A stretch of DNA of 64,000 nucleotides from Promethearchaeota archaeon (GCA_013375495.1 JABXKC010000001.1:385427-449426); one strand, 5' to 3'. Positions 42,309 to 52,238 are shown, numbered from the stretch's first letter. The notes: generated by a model not told the origin, from the letters alone. A program made the numbers and translations.

Positions 42309-44666
42309 TTATGCGTGACAAAGTCGTTTAAGTAAAGTTGGATCAACTATTTCTTTTGGTTTCCAACCTTTTTCTTTTAAAAATTCTACAATTTCGTCTT
42401 TCATGTTTATAGGAATATCCGCGTCTACTCTAATGAATTTTTCTAAATCATTTGGAAAGTCTACTCCTTTATATTTACGTTCTAAGTCTATCCAGTGCGA
42501 TAATTTAATCATTCTACCTTTCGAGTTATCTGCAGGCCTTAAACACATTTTAGCTACTAAACAAATCGCTTGTTCAATTGATTCTGCAGTTGTAAGTAAA
42601 TGTTCTGGTCCTGGTCCAACTAAATGGTCTGCTGTCCCGTCTCTCGCGTTAAAAACCCTCCATGAATCTTCGTTATCAGATCGTCCTATATATGCACGTC
42701 GATACTCTGCAGCATGTGGACCAACTACGGCAGGAACACCTAATCCATTCGCCATACTTGCTATACTGGCTGCTTTCTGTGACATTGCACCCCATGCTAC
42801 ACCCACAGCTCCAACTCTATGCAATATATAATCCGCAATTTCTTCAAAGTTACCCCTTAATGGTCTTCTAGCAAATATATTTGCTACCTTAATCGCAGCT
42901 CCAGTAATATGTGGATTTGAAACGCATGAACCAACATTAACTAATCCTCCTCTATCAAATTCTCCAGGGAATCTATCATAGAGCGTTTTACCTTCTTCGT
43001 CTTTTACTAAACCAATATCCATTGCTCCGCACCCAGAAACTACTACAATGTAATTTCTTATGCAGAATTCTTCGGCAAGCTTATATAACTCTTGAATATC
43101 CTTGCCATAACTAGCACATCCAATAATTGCAACAATCCCCGGTATTTCCCCTAGTACTATCGGAGCTCCAACATTTCGTATCTCTGTATCTTGAATCGGG
43201 CCTCTTCCAACTCTGACGTTAAATCTCTCATTTCTAATTTTATCTCTTCCCGCATGCATTATAAGCGTTAATGGCGATACATTTTTCATACAATCGGCTT
43301 CACATCGCCCGCAATCTAAACAATCGTCAAAAACTTTCTCTAAGACTGAAAAATCGCCTTCTTTAGCTAGGTTTACTCCTTCTACAAGGGGTAAATCGTT
43401 AGGGCAATTACGTTGACAATTTCCACATCCATTACAGTTATAGGCCATTTGGATGCACCCTTCTTCGTCGGGAACTGCGCTTCGAGCTTTTCTAATGGGA
43501 TGAATTTTTATTGCAGTTTCGACAGCAACTATACCAGCTTTAACAGGATCCAAAATGAGAACTCCAGGAAATTTTCCTCCTACTAAATCGTCAATTATTT
43601 CTTCTGTAGGATCTTCTGTTCTATTTGGTAAGCCTCCCATGTTTTTTTCGTTAGTAGCAATAAATGGAGATCCTACGAGTTGAGCTTGCTCAAAACTTCG
43701 GAGATTGACGCATTGTTCATCAACCATGATGACATCTGCTAAACCAGAACGGATAAAATGTAATTGTCGAGACATTGATCCAATAACTTTTGCTCCGTCG
43801 TAATACCTCGTTAAATCGTGAGCAGTACAACAAATTGCACCAACATCTACCTTATCTTCGTAATTCTTCTCTCTGAGGTGATCTACTAGTTCTATTCCAG
43901 GCGCCACATTGTGTCCTATCATTAATATAGTTGCTTTATTCTCAACATCCATGGTTCCCATGCCTAACTCTACAACTGGAACATCAGGATCTCCCGCAGG
44001 GAATCCATACGCTGCAATTTGAACGGCATCTGAAATCTCCATACCTACAGAATCTGCTAGCCCAGCAAGAAAACTTTTGGCCTCGTAATCTAAATGAGAC
44101 GATTCTTGTCCTGTGTGGCCCGATGCGAGCAAATGAGTAATTGTATAATGTACCCATTCCATCGCTGTCTCTAGATCCTCTAAAGTTTCAGGTTTCATAC
44201 CTACAACTAATCGAGTATGAGGCATTTCAACAGCAATGTTATTACCAAAATTTATAGGGACATTTCCATATTTCTCTTTAAGCCAGTGAAGTAAATGATC
44301 TCCATGAGCGGAATGACATGAAGCACCTATACAACAAGCTATTTCTACTATCCTTGCCTGCTGTGTTTCCATGTTAATTCCGCAAGCACCTGTTCTACCC
44401 TTCGAAAGATTACACTTACCGTACGTACAAAGACAACACATGTCACAAATAGGCATGTAGTAAGGAGGATATCTATCCATGAGTTTAAAGAACCAATCTC
44501 TCAATGTGGGAATATGAGGTTTTGGGGTTGGCCCCATTGGTTCCCATTCTGTTTCGTCCCCCCAGCTTATCTTACCAGTAGTTAATTCAAAGCCTTTAAT
44601 TGAACCTAAAGGTCCTTTATATTCGTCAATTTTTACTCTTGCACCTTTTTTACTCATCCTTTTCAC
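42309..44666 (-). CDS. cdhA: CO dehydrogenase/acetyl-CoA synthase (ACDS) alpha subunit
   Basis: 785 residues. It has the cysteine-rich N-terminal cluster CDMCCLCTYGKCNLSKG, a hybrid-cluster-type core with conserved histidines and cysteines for the Ni-Fe-S C-cluster (VGAICCTAHD, MVDEQCVNLRS, GCASYGKDIQ, VSGCGAMDIG, NVGSCVSNPH), and two embedded [4Fe-4S] sites (CNGCGNCQRNCP, CLDCGRCEADC) that are specific to archaeal CdhA. It oxidises CO or reduces CO2 in the Wood-Ljungdahl pathway. No other cdh gene is in the window. The annotated GTG start at 44666 has an ATG alternative at 44657. Confidence 0.92.
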   Translation of the reverse strand: MKRMSKKGARVKIDEYKGPLGSIKGFELTTGKISWGDETEWEPMGPTPKPHIPTLRDWFFKLMDRYPPYYMPICDMCCLCTYGKCNLSKGRTGACGINMETQQARIVEIACCIGASCHSAHGDHLLHWLKEKYGNVPINFGNNIAVEMPHTRLVVGMKPETLEDLETAMEWVHYTITHLLASGHTGQESSHLDYEAKSFLAGLADSVGMEISDAVQIAAYGFPAGDPDVPVVELGMGTMDVENKATILMIGHNVAPGIELVDHLREKNYEDKVDVGAICCTAHDLTRYYDGAKVIGSMSRQLHFIRSGLADVIMVDEQCVNLRSFEQAQLVGSPFIATNEKNMGGLPNRTEDPTEEIIDDLVGGKFPGVLILDPVKAGIVAVETAIKIHPIRKARSAVPDEEGCIQMAYNCNGCGNCQRNCPNDLPLVEGVNLAKEGDFSVLEKVFDDCLDCGRCEADCMKNVSPLTLIMHAGRDKIRNERFNVRVGRGPIQDTEIRNVGAPIVLGEIPGIVAIIGCASYGKDIQELYKLAEEFCIRNYIVVVSGCGAMDIGLVKDEEGKTLYDRFPGEFDRGGLVNVGSCVSNPHITGAAIKVANIFARRPLRGNFEEIADYILHRVGAVGVAWGAMSQKAASIASMANGLGVPAVVGPHAAEYRRAYIGRSDNEDSWRVFNARDGTADHLVGPGPEHLLTTAESIEQAICLVAKMCLRPADNSKGRMIKLSHWIDLERKYKGVDFPNDLEKFIRVDADIPINMKDEIVEFLKEKGWKPKEIVDPTLLKRLCHA

Positions 44667-44763
44667 TTCTTTAATTTATTTATATAGATCAGAATAATGA
44701 TTCTTTGTTATAAAAAATTAATCCTTATTTATTTCAACTAGAACGCTTTTAAAAGGGTTAAAT

Positions 44764-45528
44764 TTAAAAAATTTTAGGGAAGATTTTTCTAGTATTTGCT
44801 TCAATTTGTTGTTCTAATTCATCAGAATTAATTTCTTTTAGCATTGAAATAGAATTTAAAACTTCTTTAATCATTGCTGGAACACCCACTTTCCCAGAAT
44901 ACTTCACAGGACCATCGCTTTCTAAAAGAATATGTTCATTATCGACATTTAAAACGACTTTCTTTACTGCTGGTGAATAACTAACTGCTGGTGTTATTGA
45001 AAAATAATATCCTCTATCCATACCAAGTTTTAAGTATTTTTCGGGTCCAGAATACCAATGAATGTTGATATTTGGAATCCTATAAGATGGTAAGATATCA
45101 AAAACTATCTTTTCAGCGCCCTTTGTGTGGAGATTAACTGGGAGTTCCATATCTTGAGCGAGTAATAACATTCTTTCGAAGATTGTCTTTTGAAGAGAAT
45201 ATAGCTCTTTATCTTTAACGAAATAGTGATCAAGACCAATTTCTCCTATCGCACATATGTTTTGTTTATTTTTTATAATTAAATCTATTATTGAATCTAG
45301 TTGTTGTTCTATTTTCTCGTTCATTTTTACTTCTTCAGGATGGATTCCTAATGAGGCATAAACCTCATTATATTGGCTGGCTATTTCTAAAATTCTCTCT
45401 TGACTTATAGAACTCATTGCTACAGCAATAATTTTCTCAACTCCAGCATCATGTGCATTCTTAATAACTTTATCAATTGTTAAATATAGATTGATATGAC
45501 AATGGACATCAATTAAAATTTGAACCAC
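44764..45528 (-). CDS. TatD-family metal-dependent hydrolase
   Basis: 254 residues of the TatD amidohydrolase fold: DVHCHINL (HxH), YASLGIHPEEV, GEIGLDHYF (metal-bridging Glu), NLHTKGAE, NIHWYSGP and ESDGP near the end, all expected metal ligands. TatD enzymes are deoxyribonucleases or related phosphoesterases used in DNA repair. The start used (45528) gives MVQILIDVHCH; this is the natural N-terminus for the family. It precedes a small unknown gene by 38 bases on the same strand. Confidence 0.87.
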   Translation of the reverse strand: MVQILIDVHCHINLYLTIDKVIKNAHDAGVEKIIAVAMSSISQERILEIASQYNEVYASLGIHPEEVKMNEKIEQQLDSIIDLIIKNKQNICAIGEIGLDHYFVKDKELYSLQKTIFERMLLLAQDMELPVNLHTKGAEKIVFDILPSYRIPNINIHWYSGPEKYLKLGMDRGYYFSITPAVSYSPAVKKVVLNVDNEHILLESDGPVKYSGKVGVPAMIKEVLNSISMLKEINSDELEQQIEANTRKIFPKIF

Positions 45529-45566
45529 CTTTAAAATACTAAAATGAGGGTAGAAATTAAAAGATA

Positions 45567-45902
45567 TTATATTCTATTAATTTCAGCTCTTAAATGGACA
45601 ATTTCCTTTACTAAATCAAATTTGCTCCTAGGATATTCTTGGGTATCTAAATAATGCATTAATCGTTCTAATTCTTTTAGTAAATAGTTTTTAATACCCT
45701 CTTTAGTGACATTTCCCAAAATTTTAGGTAACGGCTCAAATCGTTCAGTTTTTTTTATTCTTAACGCAGAAATCGTTTTTGCTAATTGAGATTGAAATCC
45801 TTTTGACTCGGAAGGATCAGCACCATCAAGCATATCTAGCGAAGTTTTTAGACCGTTAATAAATGATTCTAAATCGCTTATGTCAATCTTTTCATCGCTC
45901 AT
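45567..45902 (-). CDS. Unknown 111-residue helical protein
   Basis: Acidic N-terminus (SDEKIDISDLESFINGLKTSL), then helices with KERFEPLPK and YLLKELERLMHYLDTQEYP. No known motif. It lies upstream of the TatD gene in the same direction with 38 bases between them, so they are likely cotranscribed. Function unknown. Confidence 0.55.
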   Translation of the reverse strand: MSDEKIDISDLESFINGLKTSLDMLDGADPSESKGFQSQLAKTISALRIKKTERFEPLPKILGNVTKEGIKNYLLKELERLMHYLDTQEYPRSKFDLVKEIVHLRAEINRI

Positions 45903-46044
45903 AAAAATAAGTCAAAATGAAATGGTTAATTTTTATATATCCTAGAAAGAGTTCTATTATTTATAATTCATCATTAAATTGTTATTTGAAATCGATTCTA
46001 AGGAGAATTGATTATTTAAAAGTATCAGAATTCTTTTAGTCCTA

Positions 46045-46803
46045 TTATTTAAATTCCGCAAAGAATAGTTGAGCTAGGGATTTTATTGTTTTTTCTCGTA
46101 ATTGATCATCAAACAGACGAATGGTATCAGAAAATTCTATTTGTATCGACTGACTATTTTTAATTCGACTTGCACCATATTTTTGTATTATATATCCGCC
46201 TGTCAAGACATATTCCTTCCTGGTGTGATACCCTGGAGCGATTGGGATGGTTAAGTCATTGAATTTTCTTACTATTTTTCCTCGGAAGTTTTTACCCCAA
46301 TCTTTCTTAGGTAATTTTTCTGGAAACATAGATTCTAAATTATTAGTGCCTAATACCAATTCTACATCACGAAATCCTTTAGATCTCTTAGCTTTTTCAA
46401 ATCCGTGAATATCAACAAGTAAGGATCTATTAAATTTGTTTAAATTGTAAGAAATCAGTTCGTAAATCTTATTATGGTAAGAAATGTATATCTCTTTAGC
46501 CAAACTAGATTTTGAGTTGAATGCTTCTGATTCTTTCCTATTAAAATCTATTTTCAATCTTCTAATTTTAGAAACGATATAAGAAGGCGTCCTAATATCT
46601 TTGGATTTCAAATGGAATAGTTTACGAATATTTTCCATTAAATCAAATGCTAACCTTACCGTGTCCTTGTCTACTCCATAAATACCACTTATCCTGTCAG
46701 GTATATTATTAAAATCCGTAGTGCCACCGTGAGGAACTGAGAAAATTAAAGGAATTGTCCCCTTTTTACATTCGAAATAATCATTAATACTGACAAAAAT
46801 CAC
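46045..46803 (-). CDS. N-formylglutamate amidohydrolase-like zinc hydrolase
   Basis: 252 residues of the N-formylglutamate amidohydrolase family (metallopeptidase-like fold): IFSVPHGG near the start, KIDFNRKES, LLVDIHGFE, and SIQIEFSDTIR for the zinc ligands (His, Glu/Asp, His). The typical substrate is N-formyl-L-glutamate in histidine degradation, but no hut genes are nearby and archaeal relatives probably act on other amides. Confidence 0.75.
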   Translation of the reverse strand: MIFVSINDYFECKKGTIPLIFSVPHGGTTDFNNIPDRISGIYGVDKDTVRLAFDLMENIRKLFHLKSKDIRTPSYIVSKIRRLKIDFNRKESEAFNSKSSLAKEIYISYHNKIYELISYNLNKFNRSLLVDIHGFEKAKRSKGFRDVELVLGTNNLESMFPEKLPKKDWGKNFRGKIVRKFNDLTIPIAPGYHTRKEYVLTGGYIIQKYGASRIKNSQSIQIEFSDTIRLFDDQLREKTIKSLAQLFFAEFK

Positions 46804-46871
46804 CTTTAGTTCAGATTATATTATCTTTAGTGTAAAAAATATTAAAATATAAAAAAATAGATTTAGGTATA

Positions 46872-47321
46872 TTATGTTATTGTTAAAGCACGTAGTACCA
46901 TAAATACAACAATCCACAATGTAAAACCTATTATTCCAAATACATAATAAGCCCAAATCCTTTTATTTTTGATAAAAACTTCGTGACAAAAGATCCAAGA
47001 CACAATACCACCAAAAGTGCCAATTATTAGATCAGTTGTAATATTTTGCCAACTATCGGGGCGACCTTCGAATTTCCAACCGAGATTGATAAATAAGAAA
47101 TTTTCTAAAACCTCCCACAGTATCAAAATACCCAATGTTAGGATAAAAACAAAGATTAATGAAAATATTGGTGTTTTTCCACTGTGTTTTGGTATAGTAT
47201 AAAATAAACTTAAAAAAAGGAACACGGCAATTCCAAAGCAGAGATGGCCGATTGAATAATAATCAAACCAGGCAATACCCACCATAGAAGGGTCTGTAGC
47301 AATTAAATCTACAAAAAGCAT
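46872..47321 (-). CDS. Small polytopic membrane protein (DUF2238/VanZ-like)
   Basis: 149 residues with four helices. The segment LWEVLENFLFINLGWKFEGRP then DSWQNITTDLIIGTFGGIVSW resembles the conserved E and D positions of the DUF2238/YjdF and VanZ-like families. Function in these families is poorly known; membrane-lipid or sensor roles have been suggested. Single gene, divergent from the radical-SAM gene. Confidence 0.55.
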   Translation of the reverse strand: MLFVDLIATDPSMVGIAWFDYYSIGHLCFGIAVFLFLSLFYTIPKHSGKTPIFSLIFVFILTLGILILWEVLENFLFINLGWKFEGRPDSWQNITTDLIIGTFGGIVSWIFCHEVFIKNKRIWAYYVFGIIGFTLWIVVFMVLRALTIT

Positions 47322-47415
47322 ATTTTTTTCACATTTTATTTTTGTTAATATCTTTTTAAATTATAATTTTAATTATGAAAGATTCTATATCCTAAGTAAA
47401 ACAAGAAGTTTTTAT

Positions 47416-48711
47416 GTGTTAGCTTTGCGAAAAAAAGTTGCATTTGTTGTTTTTTATCAGAAACAAAATATCTACAGCTTTAATGCGTTAATTGCCGCTA
47501 TAGAAACTGAATACAAACTAAATGACATCGAAATTTTCTTTGTTCGTGGTTATGAGGCCCTTTATGACGATTTAGAAAAAATTAGCGATTCTCACGAAAC
47601 AGTTGTATTAGGAATCTCCTTTTTTACCACTCAATTATGGGAGATAAGTGATTTAATTAAATCCTTACGAGATAAATATAAGAATAGAGTACTGTTTATT
47701 GCAGGAGGGGCACACCCGACTGGAGATCCTGAAGGAACTCTTAAAATGGGTTTTGATTTAGTTGTGAGGGGGGAGGGCGAAGAAACTTTAATAGAAATTC
47801 TTAATAATATAAAGAATAATAAAGACTATAATGATGTTAACGGAATTGCTTATTTAGGGAAAGAAGATAAGTTAATTTTAACTAAAAAGAGGAAATGGAT
47901 TGATTTAAGTAAATATCCTCCTTTACCAAGTAAACATGTTAAATATGGAGCAATTGAAATAACTAGGGGTTGTCCTTATGTGTGTTATTTTTGTCAAACG
48001 CCTTATATTTTAGGAACAGTTCCAAGGCATAGGAGTATCAAATCTATATGTGATGGAGTCAGAATTATGAAGGAATATGAGAAAACTGACATTAGGTTTA
48101 TATCTCCTAATGCCTTTTCTTATGGTTCACACGACGGAAAAACACTAAATCTTCCAGTATTAGAAGAATTATTAATTAATATTAAAGAGATAATCAAACC
48201 TAAAGGGAGGATATATTTTGGTTCTTTTCCTTCTGAAGTTAGACCTGAGCATGTAACTGAAGAGACACTAAAATTAGTTTTAAAATATGCTGCTAATGAC
48301 AACATCGTAATAGGTGCCCAATCTGGAAGTCAAAAGATACTGAATTCGTGCAATAGAGGTCATTCCGTTGAAGATGTTTATAATGCAGTTAAATTAACGA
48401 TAACAAAAGGGTTAATCGCAAATGTAGACTTTATATTTAACTTACCAAGTGAAACAGATGAAGATATAAATCTTACCATACATTTTATGAAGAAGTTGTC
48501 AGCTATGGGGGCGAAAATACATACGCACACCTTTATACCCTTACCACTTACAGCATTTGCAAATGAAGCTGCAAAAGAAATTGACGAGAAAACTAAAAAG
48601 ATCATCTCAGAATTAAGCTCAAAAGGATTGGCTTACGGAGATTGGAAAAAACAAGAAAAACTAGCAGAAAAAATAGCTGAATATTTTAAATTGAAGAAAT
48701 TAAGCGATTGA
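47416..48711 (+). CDS. B12-binding domain/radical SAM protein (MJ1487-like)
   Basis: 431 residues. Residues about 1-135 form a cobalamin-binding-like Rossmann domain (VLGISFFTTQLWEI, FIAGGAHPTGDPEGTL, VRGEGEETLIEIL). Then comes the radical SAM core with CX3CX2C at C186, C190 and C193 (RGCPYVCYFCQTP), GSFPSEVRPEHV and NRGHSVEDVYNAV, and a C-terminal extension. The B12/radical-SAM arrangement with TPYIL resembles the archaeal MJ1487 type of unknown substrate. The start is GTG at 47416; its 3' end overlaps the MutY-like gene by 12 bases on the other strand. Confidence 0.8.
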   Translation: MLALRKKVAFVVFYQKQNIYSFNALIAAIETEYKLNDIEIFFVRGYEALYDDLEKISDSHETVVLGISFFTTQLWEISDLIKSLRDKYKNRVLFIAGGAHPTGDPEGTLKMGFDLVVRGEGEETLIEILNNIKNNKDYNDVNGIAYLGKEDKLILTKKRKWIDLSKYPPLPSKHVKYGAIEITRGCPYVCYFCQTPYILGTVPRHRSIKSICDGVRIMKEYEKTDIRFISPNAFSYGSHDGKTLNLPVLEELLINIKEIIKPKGRIYFGSFPSEVRPEHVTEETLKLVLKYAANDNIVIGAQSGSQKILNSCNRGHSVEDVYNAVKLTITKGLIANVDFIFNLPSETDEDINLTIHFMKKLSAMGAKIHTHTFIPLPLTAFANEAAKEIDEKTKKIISELSSKGLAYGDWKKQEKLAEKIAEYFKLKKLSD

Positions 48712-49530
48712 AAATAGGTTTTTTTCTTGTTTAATAAATCCTTCTTGGATTAGTAGATTTAGAATTTCTTTTAATTTTTTAGAATCGATTTTTAATTCCC
48801 TAAAAATTTCAGCTTCAGTTAAATTACCACTCGCTATAATGAGTTTTAAAATTTTTCCCCTAATTTCACGATTTGATCCTTTAAATTTTGATTGTTTTCT
48901 ATAATGGGTACTCCTTTTATTCAATTCAGGGTGAGTTTTTTTTAACATAACTCCGTAATCCATAAGAGCGTAATACCATTTTCGCACATCAGAGCGATCT
49001 AAAGTTTTTCTTACAATTGGCATAATACTGTCGTCATCAATTGATGATTTGCCAGGAAAAAAGAAATAGATATAAACGCGTCGAATGTTCACCTCTATAA
49101 AAAAGGTGGGCATATTAAAAGCAAATGCTACTATTGATGAAGCTGTATTATGACCTATCTGAGGAAATGATTTTAAAATCTCAATATCAGCAGGTAGTAT
49201 TTCATCAAATTCATTAACTATCCTTTCAGCTATCTTTTTTAGAGCCACAGCTCTACGATTGTAGCCTAACCCTTGCCAAATTTTCAAAACATCATTCAGG
49301 GGTGCATTTGCTAAAGATTGGAAATCAGGAAACTCTTGAATGAATTGTTGGAATTTTTCGACTACTCTACTGGTTTGAGTCTGTTGTAACATCATCTCTG
49401 AAACAACAACATTATAAGGATTAATTTCTTTTCTAAAAGGAAAATCTCTCCCATATTGTTTAAAATACGAATAAATTATATTTTGGAAAGTCCTAATAAC
49501 CTCTTGATTTAATCCAACTGTTTTATACAA
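48700..49530 (-). CDS. MutY-like adenine glycosylase without Fe-S cluster, fused to a winged helix
   Basis: 276 residues. Helix-hairpin-helix glycosylase core: DFPFRKEINPYNVVVSEMMLQQT (E45 is the catalytic Glu of MutY), GLGYNRRAVALKK, and hairpin SFPQIGHNTASSI (121-133). The catalytic aspartate is replaced by glutamate (IEVNIRRV, E146). The cysteine loop that binds the [4Fe-4S] cluster is absent, and a winged-helix domain (about 215-276, LIIASGNLTEAEIFRELKI) follows. MutY removes A opposite 8-oxoguanine. Activity here is uncertain because of the D-to-E change. Confidence 0.75.
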   Translation of the reverse strand: MYKTVGLNQEVIRTFQNIIYSYFKQYGRDFPFRKEINPYNVVVSEMMLQQTQTSRVVEKFQQFIQEFPDFQSLANAPLNDVLKIWQGLGYNRRAVALKKIAERIVNEFDEILPADIEILKSFPQIGHNTASSIVAFAFNMPTFFIEVNIRRVYIYFFFPGKSSIDDDSIMPIVRKTLDRSDVRKWYYALMDYGVMLKKTHPELNKRSTHYRKQSKFKGSNREIRGKILKLIIASGNLTEAEIFRELKIDSKKLKEILNLLIQEGFIKQEKNLFSIA

Positions 49531-49579
49531 TTGATGAAATTCTGTGATAAGAATTTGTTAACACCTTTTATAGTAAGAA

Positions 49580-50299
49580 TTAATTAAGAGAAAAAAGTAT
49601 TGAGTTTACTATAAAGTTAATGTGTTTACTCCTCTGAATCTCACATATTCGAGCGGTTTTCATGAAATTAAAAGATTCTGCTAATGCCGTGAGATATGAG
49701 ATATTATATAGAATTGAAACATTCTTATCGTTTCGCATGAATAACTTTTCTAATTCTTTCTCAATTTGCTTAACACTTAAAGAGCTAGCTATTTTTCTCG
49801 CTCTTATGATAATTTCTTGTACTGATTCATTAAATTGTATTTCCCGGATACTTGAAGTTAAAGAACTAACTACAATTGTATACATAATAACTGTATCAAA
49901 ATCCGTGCCGTGCATTGCTGCTAGTTTGATTTGAATATCTTGATATATTTCGCTTATGTGATTCTCATCCACAACCTTAATTTTCTTAAAGGGTGTAAAA
50001 AACTTCATGTAGTCGCCTTCTAAAAAAAATTGAATGTTTTGATTGAAAAGATTTTCGTACTTTTTGATGATTTGCCCCGAATTTTTAATTTTGATTGAAA
50101 CTTCAGGTGTCCTACCTATGATTGTATCGCTACCACTCTTGTAAAACTGCTGTTTAATAAGATTGTCTGTTGCGTCGTATAAACGTTTCAGTTTAGTATT
50201 TATTATCAAAACCTCTAAACTACATTCTAAAGTTTTGTTGAAATTATAATAAAAGTAATTTATTTTATTCTTTTCGAAATCGATTAAAAAACAATACAA
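49580..50299 (-). CDS. Unknown protein, 239 residues
   Basis: Alpha/beta N-terminal half (MYCFLIDFEKNKINYFYY, LIINTKLKRLYDATDNLI) and an all-helical C-terminal half (VIMYTIVVSSLTSSIREI, KQIEKELEKLF). No motif is recognised. The first strands, with a basic helix, could be a roadblock/longin-type fold. It sits between the MutY-like gene and the M48 protease, on the opposite strand from the latter. Confidence 0.55.
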   Translation of the reverse strand: MYCFLIDFEKNKINYFYYNFNKTLECSLEVLIINTKLKRLYDATDNLIKQQFYKSGSDTIIGRTPEVSIKIKNSGQIIKKYENLFNQNIQFFLEGDYMKFFTPFKKIKVVDENHISEIYQDIQIKLAAMHGTDFDTVIMYTIVVSSLTSSIREIQFNESVQEIIIRARKIASSLSVKQIEKELEKLFMRNDKNVSILYNISYLTALAESFNFMKTARICEIQRSKHINFIVNSILFSLN

Positions 50300-50423
50300 T
50301 TACAAATTCCAATAGATAAAATTATTTATTAAGAACGGCTTGGGTATCATAGTTAATTTATTTTAAGAAATAGAAAATTTATCAAAAAAAAAAGAAAATA
50401 AACTAAACATTAAGTGATTAAAA

Positions 50424-52142
50424 ATGGGATTAAAATTAGCATCTACCCTTGCGGTAATGTTTTTATTTGCTCTTATCTATGCTGTAGTCTTTACTATCGG
50501 AGTCTGGTTTTTACCAAGCAATCTGTTTGGATTGCTAATTATGATCGCTTTTACGATTCTAATAGTTTTATTTCAATATGGTATGGGTCCTATATTTATT
50601 AGATGGATGTATAGAATCGATTGGATATCATACGAGGATTTCACTTACAGATATCCCCATTTAGCAGATGCTGTAGACAAAGTTGTCGCTATACAGGAAA
50701 TTAAAACCCCGAGAATGGGAATAATCCATGATGATAACCCTCAGGCTTTCACTTTTGGCTACACTAAAAATAGTGCAAGAATGGTAATAACTGATGGGAT
50801 TTTACATTATTTGGATGAACACGAACAACGAGCTGTGGTTGCCCATGAATTAGGTCATATTGTACATAACGATTTCATTCTGATGACTGTAGTTTTTGCG
50901 ATTCCACTTATATTATTAACGATCGCTAGATGGTCCTATTATGCGGTACGATTTTCAGGCTTAAGAAGATCCAGAGATGACGACGCTGGAAGTTATATTG
51001 CTTTAGCGTTAATTATTGTTGCGATAGTATCTTACATAAGTTATTATATAGGATTTCTAGTATCATTATTCGTAAGCCGAATCCGAGAATACTTTGCAGA
51101 TCAACACGCCGCTGAATTAACTGAAAACCCAAATTTATTATCAACTGCGTTAATTAAGATTGCGTATGGATTGTTGGCAACAGGGACGGAGGCTGAAATT
51201 AAACAGAAGCAGAAATCAAATGTAAGAGCGCTTAGAGGTTTAGGTATTTTTGATCCGAAGAAAGCAGCCACTATTGCAGTACAAACCATGGATTCCAATG
51301 GCCAGATTTCAAAGAGAGTAATTGAAGCTGCCGCTGGATGGGACTTGTTCAATCCATGGGCAAAATATTTTCAGGCATTTAGCACACATCCATTAACTGC
51401 AAAAAGAATTCTACGATTGAACGAACAATGTCCAATATACGGAGTTCCTGTGGAATACGATCTTTCCGGAGCAAGAGCAATCAAGGAACAGCAGGTAGGA
51501 AAATCAATGGCTGGCGAATTTATAACTGATCTGTTTATTAAAACATTACCTACAATAATTTTCACAATATTAAGCATATTCACAATCTTCTGGTTTCTTG
51601 GGTCTTTTGGTCTTCTAGCAATTGGAGCCTTAACCACGATTAACAATTTAATTCTATTATGGACTATAGGATTCATCATTATGGGGTTTGGAGTCATTAT
51701 TAGAACTTCCTTTATGTATCGAAAAAGATTCACACCTAGCAATGTGGTTGATTTAGTTACCACTATAAATGTTTCTCCTGTTCGCCCCGTACCAGGCATA
51801 ATTGAAGGTAAAATTATTGGAAAAGGAATCCCGGGACATTGGTTATCAGAAGATCTATACTTTCGGGATAACACTGGTCGGATGCACATTGATTACCGAT
51901 ATGGGTTTAAACTTATGGATTTCTGGTGGGCTCTCAGAAGGGCAGATCGCCTAGTAGGACAAAATGTAAGGATTCAAGGGTGGTACCGAAGGGGTCCAAG
52001 TCCATATTTTCAAGTAGACACTATTTGGACTCAAGAAGGTAGAAGGTTTCGAAACTATTCAAGGCATATGACATACATATTAGCAGTAATTTTCTTTCTA
52101 ATCGGTGCTTTCCTCTTTTACTTGTGGTTTGCCGTAATTTAA
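50424..52142 (+). CDS. M48-family (HtpX-like) membrane zinc metalloprotease with C-terminal extension
   Basis: 572 residues. Two N-terminal helices, then the M48 catalytic site HELGH at 141-145 (VVAHELGHIVHNDFI), two more helices, and the third zinc ligand in YFADQHAAEL. HtpX-like enzymes degrade misfolded membrane proteins. After residue about 370 come two further helices and a 120-residue domain (GIIEGKIIGKGIPGHWL, FRDNTGRMHIDYRYGF, LVGQNVRIQGWYRRG) that resembles an OB/SH3-type beta barrel plus a final helix. This extension is not part of bacterial HtpX and may recruit substrates. Confidence 0.85.
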   Translation: MGLKLASTLAVMFLFALIYAVVFTIGVWFLPSNLFGLLIMIAFTILIVLFQYGMGPIFIRWMYRIDWISYEDFTYRYPHLADAVDKVVAIQEIKTPRMGIIHDDNPQAFTFGYTKNSARMVITDGILHYLDEHEQRAVVAHELGHIVHNDFILMTVVFAIPLILLTIARWSYYAVRFSGLRRSRDDDAGSYIALALIIVAIVSYISYYIGFLVSLFVSRIREYFADQHAAELTENPNLLSTALIKIAYGLLATGTEAEIKQKQKSNVRALRGLGIFDPKKAATIAVQTMDSNGQISKRVIEAAAGWDLFNPWAKYFQAFSTHPLTAKRILRLNEQCPIYGVPVEYDLSGARAIKEQQVGKSMAGEFITDLFIKTLPTIIFTILSIFTIFWFLGSFGLLAIGALTTINNLILLWTIGFIIMGFGVIIRTSFMYRKRFTPSNVVDLVTTINVSPVRPVPGIIEGKIIGKGIPGHWLSEDLYFRDNTGRMHIDYRYGFKLMDFWWALRRADRLVGQNVRIQGWYRRGPSPYFQVDTIWTQEGRRFRNYSRHMTYILAVIFFLIGAFLFYLWFAVI

Positions 52143-52238
52143 TAATAATGAACAATTTTTTTTTATTCTTTTTGACATTAATCTTATTCGATAAAATATT
52201 TTTTCAAATAATATTTCTTAACTACAAATTGCAATAAG

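Noticed and set aside
42403..42831. 142-codon frame antisense to cdhA
   Set aside because: cdhA is certain from its cysteine clusters; the antisense frame is a codon-bias shadow.
51371..51889. 172-codon frame antisense to the M48 protease
   Set aside because: No motif, and the plus-strand protease is well supported across the region.
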